NCBI GenBank assembly: GCA_018436595.1
Contig: JAHDLC010000027.1
Location: 28,939-92,938 of the forward strand
Direction: 5' to 3'
DNA length: 64,000 bases
Source of the DNA: Synergistaceae bacterium
Lineage (GTDB): Bacteria; Synergistota; Synergistia; Synergistales; Aminobacteriaceae
Of the stretch, positions 1 through 8,563 are shown piece after piece. Position 1 is the first letter of the stretch. Every line of letters begins with the position of its first letter. A model generated the notes under the pieces. That model did no database searches. It was given only the letters and a program-made list of their open reading frames with translations, and had not been told where the DNA came from. Made by a program: the position numbers and the translations under genes.

Positions 1-732
1 GACCGGGTTGCAAGCCCTCTCGATTCATGGCCCGACCCCGAAGTGTACATTCATTACCCCAGCGGACAGAACCTCGCCTACATGGACATCAGGAACGCAA
101 ACAGAACATGGCCCGGCCGGCCGGATGGCCTTCTTGCCGAAAGGACATGCTTTGCCGCCATGGAACTGATCCGAAAAGAAAAGGCCGACGTTGTTATGGA
201 TTTCCACGAGGCTGAACTCGAATACGCCGTGGAAAACACCATCGTTGTCCACGAAAAGGGCCAGCCGGTAGCCGCCATGGCCTCGATGATGCTCACCTCC
301 CAGAGCTTCGACGTCCCTATCGGCATGGAGTTTTCACCCAAGGCCCTCCACGGGCTCTCCCACAGGGAGATTGGAGACCATTCCCACGCGGTGTCCTATC
401 TCGCGGAAGTTGCCGAACCAATGCTCGACAGAATACGGGGCATAACCGACGAGGAACTTCTCATGTCCGGAAAGGACCGTTTCGTCATGAAAGCCGGAGA
501 GCACAAGCTCCTCTACGCTCCCATCGATGAAAACGGGTGGCCTGCCCATAAAAGGACAGCCCGGCATGTCACGACGATGATGACGATTCTTCAGGTCCAC
601 AATATGCTGACCCCCGACAAGGCAATCATTCTCGATGGAATTCCCTCATACGGAGACTTGATGGACAACGGCATGGGGCAATACTTTGCCGACCCTGACG
701 CAAGCCCTGCCGAAAGAGTGTTTTTCGACTGA
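1..732 (+). CDS. M14-family deacylase (succinylglutamate desuccinylase/aspartoacylase-like), 5'-truncated
   Basis: The reading frame is open from the first base, so the gene starts upstream of the window and only its last ~243 residues are present. The segment NRTWPGRPDG followed by a DFHEAE motif (about residue 66 of the visible part) resembles the zinc-carboxypeptidase fold of the succinylglutamate desuccinylase/aspartoacylase branch, which removes acyl groups or amino acids from small amidated substrates. The HxxE zinc-binding part would lie in the missing N-terminus. It ends in TGA and is convergent with the glutamate dehydrogenase downstream, with a GC-rich hairpin between them. The family is likely; the substrate is unknown. 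Confidence 0.6.
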   Translation, partial: DRVASPLDSWPDPEVYIHYPSGQNLAYMDIRNANRTWPGRPDGLLAERTCFAAMELIRKEKADVVMDFHEAELEYAVENTIVVHEKGQPVAAMASMMLTSQSFDVPIGMEFSPKALHGLSHREIGDHSHAVSYLAEVAEPMLDRIRGITDEELLMSGKDRFVMKAGEHKLLYAPIDENGWPAHKRTARHVTTMMTILQVHNMLTPDKAIILDGIPSYGDLMDNGMGQYFADPDASPAERVFFD

Positions 733-738
733 CTGTCA

Positions 739-773
739 TGCGGGGGAAGGACCTTCCGGCCTCTTCCCCCGCA
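739..773. terminator. GC-rich hairpin between convergent genes
   Basis: An 11-bp perfect stem (TGCGGGGGAAG at 739-749 with CTTCCCCCGCA at 763-773) around a 13-nt loop lies between two convergent stop codons. There is no U-tract on either side, so it may act as a weak or factor-assisted bidirectional terminator or as 3'-end protection. Confidence 0.5.
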
Positions 774-783
774 CTATACCCCA

Positions 784-2025
784 TCAGGGCCAGATACCCC
801 GGAACCGCATGGCATCCACGATCCTGCTCACTGCTTTCACGTAAGCTGCCTGCCGGAAGCTAATCTTCCGGTCCTCCCGTATCCTCCAGATCTCACCGAA
901 GGAGCGGACCATCCGTTCATCAAGCTTGGAAAAAACATATTCCTCGGACCACATGTCTCCAGAGCGCCCCTGGATCCATTCAAAACAGCTGACGATGACT
1001 CCTCCGGCGTTGGCAAGGACATCGGGCACGATAAGGATTCCCTTGTCGGAGAGAACGGCTTCGCCTTCAGGGGTGATGGGACCGTTGGCCAGCTCAAGAA
1101 TCACCTTTGCCTTTACTCCTCCGGCATTCTTTTCGTCTATTGCCCCGCCGAGGGCAGCCAGGATGAGAATATCCATTTCCTTTTCAAAAATCAGGTCAGG
1201 GAAGAATTCTTCTCCTCCCGGAAAACCTTTCAATGAGCGGGTTTCTTCCTTGTATTTACCGACTTCCGAATATTTCAATCCCGAGGGATTGTAAATCGCA
1301 GCGGCGGAATCGCAGACCGTTACGACAGTAAGACCGAGGTCCTCCTCAACGAACCGGTGGGCTCTCGATCCAACGTTGCCGTACCCCTGGATCCCGACCT
1401 TCAGTGGTTTTCCGAGTAATCCCATTGCCTTGAGGGCTTCCCGGAGGATGAAGATACCGCCCTTTCCCGTCGAGTCCGACCTCCCGAGGGAGCCGCCCAT
1501 GACCACAGGCTTTCCGGTAAAAGCGGAGGGTTCGCTCCATCCCTTCACTTTCTCGAAGGTATCAAGGAACCAGGCCATTACCTGGGGATTGGTGTACACA
1601 TCGGGGGCGGGAATATCGTAGTCGGTCCCGACGAACCGGGATATACCGAACGCATAGGCTCTGCTGAGATTCTCCAGCTCATTCCGTGAGAGTTCCCTGA
1701 CATCTACGGCAACGCCTCCTTTCCCGCCGCCGTAGGGGAGTCCGGCAATGGAACACTTGATGGTCATCCAGGAGGAAAGGGCAACCACCTCGTCTCTGCT
1801 CACCTCCACGTGGTACCGAACCCCACCCTTGTAGGGACCGAGAGCGTTGTTGTGATGACTCCGCCACGCACTGAAAATCTTCACGCCTCCCCCGTCGAGC
1901 CGCACGGGAAGAGAAAGCTCAAGCACTTCTTTCGGGTACCTGAGCATATCAAGGTATTCCGGCTCCACGGTAAGGTAAGGCACCGCCTGTTCAAGCTGCT
2001 GAAGATACATCTCTCTCGGGTTCAT
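784..2025 (-). CDS. Glu/Leu/Phe/Val dehydrogenase (glutamate dehydrogenase paralog 1)
   Basis: The 413-residue product matches the usual length of hexameric glutamate dehydrogenase, which interconverts glutamate and 2-oxoglutarate plus ammonia in the cytoplasm. The dimerisation/catalytic domain carries KCSIAGLPYGGGKGG (about residues 90-104) with the substrate-binding lysines, followed by a Rossmann domain with GIQGYGNVG (about 211-219). The start is set at ATG 2025, 11 nt after AGGAGG; the in-frame GTG at 2037 directly abuts that Shine-Dalgarno and is unlikely. It follows a paralog in tandem, separated by a terminator, so it is probably transcribed separately. Coenzyme and substrate preference (Glu versus branched-chain amino acids) cannot be read from the sequence. 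Confidence 0.93.
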   Translation of the reverse strand: MNPREMYLQQLEQAVPYLTVEPEYLDMLRYPKEVLELSLPVRLDGGGVKIFSAWRSHHNNALGPYKGGVRYHVEVSRDEVVALSSWMTIKCSIAGLPYGGGKGGVAVDVRELSRNELENLSRAYAFGISRFVGTDYDIPAPDVYTNPQVMAWFLDTFEKVKGWSEPSAFTGKPVVMGGSLGRSDSTGKGGIFILREALKAMGLLGKPLKVGIQGYGNVGSRAHRFVEEDLGLTVVTVCDSAAAIYNPSGLKYSEVGKYKEETRSLKGFPGGEEFFPDLIFEKEMDILILAALGGAIDEKNAGGVKAKVILELANGPITPEGEAVLSDKGILIVPDVLANAGGVIVSCFEWIQGRSGDMWSEEYVFSKLDERMVRSFGEIWRIREDRKISFRQAAYVKAVSRIVDAMRFRGIWP

Positions 2026-2162
2026 CCGTTCATCCACCTCCTCGGAGATCTACTTCCCCATGGAAAACAGAGACCGATGCGCCACTGACCTCTTTGAAAA
2101 TTCTAACATAAACAGTGCTTTTTTTGACTACATATTTGTCTTTTCTGTCTAATTAAGAGAGC

Positions 2163-2194
2163 AAAAAAAAGAGGCCGGATCACTCCGGCCTCTT
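2163..2194 (-). terminator. Rho-independent terminator of the second glutamate dehydrogenase gene
   Basis: On the minus strand the stem GAGGCCGGA / TCCGGCCTC with a 4-nt loop is followed by a run of eight U. It lies 24 nt after the stop of the upstream paralog and ahead of the downstream one, so it uncouples the two gdh genes. Confidence 0.85.
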
Positions 2195-2217
2195 TACATC
2201 AGCTTCAATATTCAGGT

Positions 2218-3495
2218 TTACAGGAACACGCCTCTCATCCGGACCGCGTCGGCCACCCTCTGGATGGCCGCCATAAAGGCTGCCCGGCGCATCTTGACGT
2301 TTTTGTCCTTCGCGTACGTCCAAACCCTCTGGAAGTTGTCCTTCATAATGCGGATCAGCCGGTCGTTGTACTCCTCCTCCGACCAGAAAAATCCGCCGAG
2401 GTCCTGGGCCCACTCGAAGTAGGAGCCGATGACTCCGCCCGAATTGGCGAGGAAGTCGGGGACGACGAGAATGCCCTTTTCGTCGAGAATGGCGTCACCT
2501 TCAGGAGTGATGGGGCCGTTGGCTGCTTCGACAATGTACTTCGCCTTGACCTTGTCGGCATTCTTTCCGTTGATGACGCCCTCAAGGGCAGCGGGGATAA
2601 GGATGTCACAATCCAGGAAAAGAACTTCGGGAAGGTCGAGCTTCTGGCAGCCGTCGCAGGTGAAGCCTTCAAGAAGGCGCTTCGGGTGGTTGCTCACGTG
2701 ATCGAAGGCTTTTTTGATATCAAGGCCGTTGGGAGCATAGTATGTTCCTGTGATATCGCTGATTCCGATAACCTTGGACCCGGAATCGATCATTGTAAGG
2801 GCCGCGTAAGTGCCCACGTTGCCGAAACCCTGGATGGCGACGGTGGCTCCTTCCGGAGACTTGCCGAGGTTTTTGAGAAGCTCAAGGGCGCAGGTTGCGA
2901 CGCCGTAGCCGGTCGCAGCAGTACGGCCCTTGGATCCCCACAGGGGAATGGGCTTGCCTGTAAAGATGGCGGGCTCGAGCTGGTTCTTCATCTTGCTGAT
3001 GGTGTCCATGAACCAGACCATTTCAGGTCCGCCGGTGTTGACGTCCGGTGCGGGAACGTCGGTCCAGGCGCCGATGACGGGAGCCATGCGTGCAGCCCAG
3101 GTCCTGGCGATCCGTTCTTTTTCCTTCTTGGAAAGCTCGAGAGGTTCGCAGGAAACGCCGCCCTTGCCTCCGCCGTAGGGAATTCCGGCGAGGGAGCATT
3201 TCCAGGTCATCATCATGCCGAGGGCTTCGCATTCGTCGAGGTTCACTTCAGGGTGGAAACGGACTCCGCCTTTGCCCGGCCCGATGGCGGATGAATGGAG
3301 AACCCTGTACCCGTCAAAAACCCGGACCGTACCGTCATCCATTTCCACGGGGATGGAAACGCATGTCCGGCGCTCGGAATGGCTGAGGATGTCGATGAGT
3401 CCCTCTTCGAGCCCCATCTCCTCAGCTGCTGCATAGAAATTCTTGAGTGCTGTGTCAAGGAGAACGTTTGAGGAAGTACGCTTTACTACGGCCAT
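2218..3495 (-). CDS. gdhA: Glu/Leu/Phe/Val dehydrogenase (glutamate dehydrogenase paralog 2)
   Basis: The product has 425 residues. It has the conserved KCSLAGIPYGGGKGG catalytic segment and a Rossmann AIQGFGNVG motif. It is a clear paralog of the downstream gene but diverges through much of its length. The start is ATG 3495, 8 nt after AGGAGG; the in-frame GTG nine bases earlier is inside the ribosome-binding region. A -10-like TATGAT (3546-3551) sits about 50 bp upstream. In amino-acid fermenters this enzyme usually runs in the catabolic direction, releasing ammonia and NAD(P)H from glutamate formed by transamination, which suits the many aminotransferases in this window. Confidence 0.93.
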   Translation of the reverse strand: MAVVKRTSSNVLLDTALKNFYAAAEEMGLEEGLIDILSHSERRTCVSIPVEMDDGTVRVFDGYRVLHSSAIGPGKGGVRFHPEVNLDECEALGMMMTWKCSLAGIPYGGGKGGVSCEPLELSKKEKERIARTWAARMAPVIGAWTDVPAPDVNTGGPEMVWFMDTISKMKNQLEPAIFTGKPIPLWGSKGRTAATGYGVATCALELLKNLGKSPEGATVAIQGFGNVGTYAALTMIDSGSKVIGISDITGTYYAPNGLDIKKAFDHVSNHPKRLLEGFTCDGCQKLDLPEVLFLDCDILIPAALEGVINGKNADKVKAKYIVEAANGPITPEGDAILDEKGILVVPDFLANSGGVIGSYFEWAQDLGGFFWSEEEYNDRLIRIMKDNFQRVWTYAKDKNVKMRRAAFMAAIQRVADAVRMRGVFL

Positions 3496-3545
3496 TAAAC
3501 ACACCTCCTGTATTTTTACGGCTTCCGCCGTTTGAGACTGTTCAT

Positions 3546-3551
3546 ATCATA
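3546..3551 (-). promoter_or_regulatory. Candidate -10 element of gdh paralog 2
   Basis: TATGAT on the minus strand lies in an AT-rich stretch between the small selenoprotein-like gene and gdh, about 50 bp before the ATG. No convincing -35 hexamer is seen at the standard spacing. Confidence 0.35.
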
Positions 3552-3632
3552 ACATTTTTTTCCCAAAAGCACCAAGAAAAGAGAAGAAATAGGTCAAAAT
3601 AGTTCCAAATACCTAAAACAAAATATTACAAT

Positions 3633-3959
3633 TCATTCGCCGCAATCGGAGCAATCCGCACAAAAAGAGCCGTTCCCGGAGTCAACACTCGTGACCATGA
3701 GGTAGGCAGACCACAAAAAGCCCCGCTGCACCACTTCTATCATTTCATTCCTGAACTTCAGAAATGAAGGAACCCAGAGAGTCACTCCATCCTGCTCGAT
3801 TTTGCGGTACTCGCCCTCCGACGGAGGGGCGCCGTCTTCAACCCTGAAGACTCTCCTTGCTCCTCACCCAAGGCCGAGAGTCCGCTGGATGACAAATGCC
3901 TCCCCCTTTTTCCGGAGCTTTTCCATAACGCTTCGTTCCGCGACTAGTTTCAGTTCCAT
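3633..3959 (-). CDS. Small HesB/IscA-like selenoprotein (in-frame UGA read as selenocysteine)
   Basis: From ATG 3959 (AGGAGG six bases upstream, 36 bp after the RluA-like gene) the frame runs 31 codons, meets TGA at 3866-3864, then continues without interruption for 76 more codons to TGA at 3635-3633. The total is 108 residues with Sec at position 32 in the context TLGLG-U-GARRVF. A perfect 6-bp hairpin starts 12 nt after the UGA, as expected for a bacterial SECIS. The downstream half looks like real protein: GVTLWVPSFLK, a hydrophobic strand, and a CxxCxxC tail at 100-106. One catalytic Cys/Sec near residue 32 and a Cys cluster about 68 residues later is the layout of IscA/HesB iron-sulfur or metal carriers, and HesB-like selenoproteins are known. 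Without recoding the product would be a 31-residue stub. Function within the family is unknown. Confidence 0.8.
3834..3851 (-). promoter_or_regulatory. Bacterial SECIS element (bSECIS) hairpin
   Basis: On the mRNA, GUCUUC - AGGGUU - GAAGAC forms a perfect 6-bp stem with a 6-nt loop. The stem begins 12 nt and the loop 18 nt after the UGA, and a G lies in the first two loop positions. These agree with the known rules for bSECIS elements recognised by SelB. The element lies inside the coding frame, so its bases also encode protein. Confidence 0.75.
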
Positions 3960-3995
3960 TTTCATCCTCCTCTCCTCACCTGCAGCTCTTCTTTT

Positions 3996-4925
3996 TTATC
4001 CCGGAACCCGCCATCCCCGGGAGACACAGAGGGATTCCATGTCTCCGGCAGGAGGAGCGGTAATCCTCATGCCGGACAAATCCTCGATTTCTCCCCCCAG
4101 TTCCCCGAAAAAAATCCTGTAGCTGTGAAGCAGCGGGCGCCGGATTCCCCGTTTTCTCCATTTCCCGTTGGTTTCCTCGCTCCCGTACCGTATGTCGCCC
4201 AGGACAGGGTATCCGATGGATGCCATGTGGACCCTCGCCTGGTGGGATCGTCCCGTCACAAGATCGATCTCAACCAGAGACGCGTCGTTTCCCCCCGCGA
4301 GAAGCCTGTACCTGGTCAGGGCATCCTTGCCGTCCGGATCGATCCGGACGGTGTTCGACGAAGGATCCTTCAGGAGAGGCGCCCGTATCTCCCCTTCCTT
4401 CGGCGGAAGTCCCGCCACCACGGCCAGGTAGGTCTTCCGGATTTTCCTCTCCCGGAAGGCATCCTGGAGAATCCGGAGACTGACCCCGGAAAGAGCCACG
4501 AGCAGCACGCCCGTGGTGTTCCTGTCGAGGCGGTGCACGGCATAGGCCCTTTCCTCGAGCCCTTCGAGATGGAGCATGTATTTCACCCTGTCAAGAACGT
4601 TGTCCTGGTCTTTCCTGTCGGGCTGGACAAGAAGGTTTTCAGGTTTGTTGACCGCCCAGATCCGGCTGTCCCGGAAGAGAACGGGCACAGTCCTGCGGTA
4701 GCGGTACTCCCCCGCCGCTTCCCTTGGGCTCTCCCAGGGAACGTAGATTTCCTGGCCTGCAGAAACCCGGACATCGCAGGAGGCCTTTTTCCCGTCAAGC
4801 CTCACGGATCCTGTCCGGATTCCCTTCATGACCACGCTCAGGGGAAGGCCGGGCCAAATGGACCGGATCACCTTGTCGAGCCTGCGTCCGTCGTCTGAAG
4901 AAGAAACCGTCAGCTTATGCGCCAT
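3996..4925 (-). CDS. RluA-family pseudouridine synthase
   Basis: The product (309 residues) has an N-terminal S4 RNA-binding domain (about 10-65) and a pseudouridine synthase domain. The catalytic motif HRLDRNTTG is at 131-139, with Asp134 as nucleophile. Enzymes of this family convert specific uridines in 23S rRNA or tRNA to pseudouridine; the sequence most resembles RluC/RluD types but the target site cannot be assigned. The start overlaps the end of the preceding nuclease gene by 11 bp, so the two are translationally coupled. The selenoprotein-like gene follows on the same strand after 36 bp. Confidence 0.9.
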   Translation of the reverse strand: MAHKLTVSSSDDGRRLDKVIRSIWPGLPLSVVMKGIRTGSVRLDGKKASCDVRVSAGQEIYVPWESPREAAGEYRYRRTVPVLFRDSRIWAVNKPENLLVQPDRKDQDNVLDRVKYMLHLEGLEERAYAVHRLDRNTTGVLLVALSGVSLRILQDAFRERKIRKTYLAVVAGLPPKEGEIRAPLLKDPSSNTVRIDPDGKDALTRYRLLAGGNDASLVEIDLVTGRSHQARVHMASIGYPVLGDIRYGSEETNGKWRKRGIRRPLLHSYRIFFGELGGEIEDLSGMRITAPPAGDMESLCVSRGWRVPG

Positions 4926-5970
4926 TCCCCTGCTCCCATTTCCAGAATCGCCTCTGGGCTGATACGTTGTAATCAGAAATTTCCTTCCCGTCTTCCATTT
5001 TTTCGACAGAATTCTTCCAGCAGAAAAGCCTGAAGTCGAGTTCGTCGGCCGCGCTCACTACCATGGCCTCGGGAGTGGCGGGCAGAACGGGGGATCCGAA
5101 TTCCCGGCAGCCGTGGTGGCTTACCAGTATATGGCCGATGGCGAGAAAAAGCCGTTCCTCAAGGCCGAAATCCCCTGCCAGGGAGGAGAATGTGCTGTAT
5201 CCCAGGACGATATGGTCTATGACAGTACCGACAACCGTCATTTCAGGAGCCGGAACGAGCCTGTAGGAATCCATTTTTCCGAGATCGTGCAGCAGGGCAC
5301 CAGCTACTGCGACGGGGACATTGATTTCATACCCCGATTCAGAGTATGTTCCTGCAAGAGATCTGGCCGTTCTCGCCACGGCAACGGTATGCTCCAGAAG
5401 CCCCCCTACGTAGGCGTGATGATGGGCCACCGCTGCCGGCCAGTCTTTGAACCGGTCCCAGAGTTTTCTCTCGAAGAATACATAGCGGAGAAATGCCTCC
5501 ACCTGTCCGCCGCAACTCTCCAGAAGATCGAGGAATTCCTTCTCCAGGGTATCCTGGCCGATGGGAGAACGCTGGACAAACTGGTGTGGGGGGAATTTCT
5601 CCTGGTTCATGTAATAGACCCCGCTGAAGTTATACTGGGGCTGTCCTTTGAATTCCGTGACCTGCCCCGCCAGTCCCAGTGTTTTGCCCACAAGCTCACT
5701 AAAGATGGGTGATTCGGCAGGATCGCCGACTTCAGTCTGGCTCTCGCCGCTCTTGTCCCACCACCTTGAATTTCCCCAGATTTTGCCTTCAATGACGCCC
5801 TCTTCATCCATAAGGGCAATGTCCCAATAATTCTTTCCGTTTTTGTCCTTCCTCACAGAGGCTCTCGAAACAACTCCAAGGACCTTGAACCGTTCATCCT
5901 TGGACATCCGCCGGATTTCTCCAGTTTTGCTCAGCCGCTGCTCTTCCACACCGTCACCCCGAATAGTCAT
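4915..5970 (-). CDS. OB-fold/HD-domain 3'-5' exoribonuclease, YhaM-like
   Basis: The 351-residue protein has an N-terminal OB-like domain (about 28-130) and a C-terminal HD domain with the metal ligands in AHHHAYVGGLLEHT and LLHDLGK near residue 230. This is the architecture of YhaM, a metal-dependent 3'-5' exonuclease acting on RNA and single-stranded DNA. The start at 5970 lies 11 bp after apgM and has only a weak AAGG ribosome site; ATG 5907 is an alternative. It overlaps the downstream rluA-like gene. Confidence 0.85.
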   Translation of the reverse strand: MTIRGDGVEEQRLSKTGEIRRMSKDERFKVLGVVSRASVRKDKNGKNYWDIALMDEEGVIEGKIWGNSRWWDKSGESQTEVGDPAESPIFSELVGKTLGLAGQVTEFKGQPQYNFSGVYYMNQEKFPPHQFVQRSPIGQDTLEKEFLDLLESCGGQVEAFLRYVFFERKLWDRFKDWPAAVAHHHAYVGGLLEHTVAVARTARSLAGTYSESGYEINVPVAVAGALLHDLGKMDSYRLVPAPEMTVVGTVIDHIVLGYSTFSSLAGDFGLEERLFLAIGHILVSHHGCREFGSPVLPATPEAMVVSAADELDFRLFCWKNSVEKMEDGKEISDYNVSAQRRFWKWEQGNGA

Positions 5971-5981
5971 TGATAATGGCC

Positions 5982-7190
5982 TTACGCGCCGTATTTTTCA
6001 AGACGTCCGGCATGGGCGAGCATCAGTCCGAGCAGCTTCCGCGCCTCCATCCTGCCCCCCGAGCCGAGACGGCATTCCCGCTCGCTGAATGCCTTTGAAT
6101 CACCTGAGCGCACAAAAGAGCCCGAAAGAAGGAAAGGTACGGGATGCCAGGAGTGGGCGCTCATGACGCTGGGGGTGCTGTGGTCACCGGTCACCACCAG
6201 CACGCCGGGAGACAGGGCAAGGAGCTTCGGCAGAAGTTCGTCCACCGTCTCCACCACTTTCCGCTTGCCGTCGAAGTCTCCGTCCTCTCCCCTGCTGTCC
6301 GTGTACTTCACGTGGACGTAGAAGTAATCATAGTCGTTCCAGAGGCGGCCGACGGTGTCGAAGAGCTGGTCCAGGGTCTCGCCGGCGTCAACGACCTCCA
6401 TCCCGACGAGCTTCGCCAGCCCCCGGTACATGGGGTAGGTCGCCACGGCAACGGGCTTCATCCGGTAGAGGTCTCCCATCAGGGGAATATCGGGTGCCGA
6501 GGAAAATCCCCGCAGCAGGCAGCCGTTGGCCGGGGCGTTCCCGCGGAGTACCTCCGATACTTTCCTGATGAAGGCATTTGCCACGGCAGTCATCCGGTCC
6601 CCGTCGGGCCCAAGGGAAGCGGCCCAGCGCATGGGAGCGCCTTCCTGCTGGGGGTCGGCATCGGCAACCTGTTCAGTCAGGCCGGCACCGGAGAAGACGA
6701 CGACAAACCGGTGTTCCTTTCCGGGGTAAAAGGTGACCTTCACACCATCTATCTCTCTGATGGCTGCCGCCAGCTTCTCCACCACGAGAGCGCTTTTTTC
6801 CGTGGCTATCCGACCTGCCCGCCGGTCGAGGATGATATCGTCATCAGAGCGGGTGCAGAAATTTCCCCTGGCGCAGACGTCACCCGGGCCCACCAGAGCT
6901 CCGACGCCCATGGCCTCGAGAATGCCCCTGCCGATGGAGAACTCGAGAGGATCGTAGCCGAACAGTGAAAGATGGCCCGGGCCGCTTCCCGGAGTTATTC
7001 CCGGATCCACCATGTCGAGGAGGCCAAGCTCGCTCTTTTCCGCCAGAGCATCGAGGTTCGGCGTACGGGCGGCTTCAAGCTCGGTTTTCCCGTCCGGCCC
7101 CGGGAGTCCACCGATGCCGTCCATGACGAGCAGGATCATTTTTTTACCGTTGTCGCGGGCAAGTCTCCGCAGAAGTTCCATTCTTTTCAT
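5982..7190 (-). CDS. apgM: 2,3-bisphosphoglycerate-independent phosphoglycerate mutase, archaeal type
   Basis: The 402-residue protein interconverts 3- and 2-phosphoglycerate without a bisphosphate cofactor. Its N-terminal LVMDGIGG metal-binding motif and the C-terminal VTGDHSTPS and HSWHPVP motifs place it in the alkaline-phosphatase superfamily, in the archaeal ApgM branch rather than the longer bacterial GpmI. ATG 7190 follows GGAGGTGG by 12 nt; the open frame further upstream to 7265 lacks a ribosome site. It is the first gene of the minus-strand group that ends in the selenoprotein-like gene and is divergent from an aminotransferase. Confidence 0.9.
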   Translation of the reverse strand: MKRMELLRRLARDNGKKMILLVMDGIGGLPGPDGKTELEAARTPNLDALAEKSELGLLDMVDPGITPGSGPGHLSLFGYDPLEFSIGRGILEAMGVGALVGPGDVCARGNFCTRSDDDIILDRRAGRIATEKSALVVEKLAAAIREIDGVKVTFYPGKEHRFVVVFSGAGLTEQVADADPQQEGAPMRWAASLGPDGDRMTAVANAFIRKVSEVLRGNAPANGCLLRGFSSAPDIPLMGDLYRMKPVAVATYPMYRGLAKLVGMEVVDAGETLDQLFDTVGRLWNDYDYFYVHVKYTDSRGEDGDFDGKRKVVETVDELLPKLLALSPGVLVVTGDHSTPSVMSAHSWHPVPFLLSGSFVRSGDSKAFSERECRLGSGGRMEARKLLGLMLAHAGRLEKYGA

Positions 7191-7327
7191 GGGTCTGATT
7201 CCACCTCCGGGTAATTTCCAGGTACAAATTTGTAGTAAGTACTCGTTTTTTTCTGCAAAAACCACTGCATTTTATGATATCATTTTCTCCAAAGGTCCAT
7301 CCAGTTTACATCAAGGGGGTAATACAG

Positions 7328-8539
7328 GTGAAGTTTTCCGAACGAGTTCGTGCGCTTCAGTCGTCGCCTGTCCGCCGTCTTCTTCCCTATGCGGAGGAAG
7401 CCCGGGCGAAAGGCAAAAAGATCTATCCCCTCAATATCGGCCAGCCGGACATCAAGACTCCTCCATCGTTCCTCAAGGCCATCAGGGATTTTTCCCAGGA
7501 CGTGATCGCCTACGCCACCTCCCAGGGAAACAACGATCTCCGTGACGCCATGAGCGGCTACTACAAAAACTTCAACATTCCCCTCGAACGGGAGGACATC
7601 ATCGTCACAAACGGCGGAAGCGAAGCCCTCATGTTCGCCTTCATGGCCATGTGCGATCCCGGGGACGAAGTGCTCATCCCCGAGCCCTTCTACGCCAATT
7701 ATAACGCCTTTGCCGGTTCAGTGAACGTAAAAGTGCGCCCCGTCACCACAAAAGCCGAGGAAGGGTTCCATCTTCCCCCCAGAGAAGAAATCGAAGCTCT
7801 CGTCACTCCGAAGACCAGGGCGATCCTCGTGGCAAATCCCGGCAACCCCACCGGAACCATCTATACGAGAGACGAAATGGACATGCTTGCCTCCCTTGCC
7901 CTGAAGCACGAGCTTTTCATCGTCGCCGACGAGGTATACAGGGAGTTCGTCTATGACGGACTGCAGTACACGAGCTTCGGCCATCTCCCCGAGATTGCCG
8001 ACCGAGTCATCATCGTGGACTCCGTGTCCAAGCGCTACAGCGCCTGCGGAGCCCGTATCGGATGTATCGCCTGCCGGAACAGGGACTTCATGGCCCAGGT
8101 TCTGAAGATCGCCCAGGGAAGACTGTGCGTTCCCACCCTGGAGCAGGTCGGCGCTACAGCCCTGTACAGCACGCCGAAGTCCTACCTCGAGGAGGTAAAT
8201 AAAGAGTACCAGTCCAGGCGGAATACCCTGTACAAGGCGCTGAAGGAGATGCCCGGAGTGGTGTGCGCCGAGCCCAAGGGAGCTTTCTACGTGATGGTGA
8301 AGCTGCCTGTGGACGATGCCGAGAAGTTCATCATCTGGATGCTCCAGAACTTCGACGTAAACGGTGAAACCGTAATGGCCTCGGCCGGAGAGGGCTTTTA
8401 CGCCACTCCGGGTCTCGGGAAGCAGGAATTCCGGCTGGCCTACGTGCTGAATAACGAGGACCTCGTCAAGGCGATGAATATTCTGAAGGTCGGCCTCGAA
8501 GCATATCCCGGCCGCATCGAGCCTGCGGTCGCCCGCTGA
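7328..8539 (+). CDS. Class I/II aminotransferase, aspartate-aminotransferase type
   Basis: This 403-residue PLP enzyme carries NGGSEALMFAF, the NPGNPTGT loop, VADEVYREFVYDG and the PLP-lysine segment SVSKRYSACGARIG. All are typical of fold-type I aspartate/aromatic/alanine aminotransferases. It moves an amino group between an amino acid and 2-oxoglutarate or another 2-oxo acid. The start is GTG 7328, eight bases after AAGGGGG; the open frame from 7274 has no ribosome site. A strong terminator follows. Substrate preference is not decided by the sequence. Confidence 0.92.
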   Translation: MKFSERVRALQSSPVRRLLPYAEEARAKGKKIYPLNIGQPDIKTPPSFLKAIRDFSQDVIAYATSQGNNDLRDAMSGYYKNFNIPLEREDIIVTNGGSEALMFAFMAMCDPGDEVLIPEPFYANYNAFAGSVNVKVRPVTTKAEEGFHLPPREEIEALVTPKTRAILVANPGNPTGTIYTRDEMDMLASLALKHELFIVADEVYREFVYDGLQYTSFGHLPEIADRVIIVDSVSKRYSACGARIGCIACRNRDFMAQVLKIAQGRLCVPTLEQVGATALYSTPKSYLEEVNKEYQSRRNTLYKALKEMPGVVCAEPKGAFYVMVKLPVDDAEKFIIWMLQNFDVNGETVMASAGEGFYATPGLGKQEFRLAYVLNNEDLVKAMNILKVGLEAYPGRIEPAVAR

Positions 8540-8563
8540 TCGAACCTTCTCTTCCTCATTTCC

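Noticed and set aside
3814..3828. Second hairpin (CCCTCC / GGAGGG) further downstream in the same gene as the SECIS or a terminator
   Set aside because: It has a 3-nt loop, lies too far from the UGA compared with the better hairpin, and is not followed by a T-run.
3633..3863. Part of the small minus-strand gene after the TGA treated as a pseudogene remnant
   Set aside because: A remnant with only one stop, protein-like composition throughout and a hairpin exactly placed for Sec insertion is less likely than a selenoprotein.
3802..4122. Plus-strand open frame opposite the RluA/selenoprotein junction
   Set aside because: No ribosome site, low-complexity basic composition, antisense to two supported genes.
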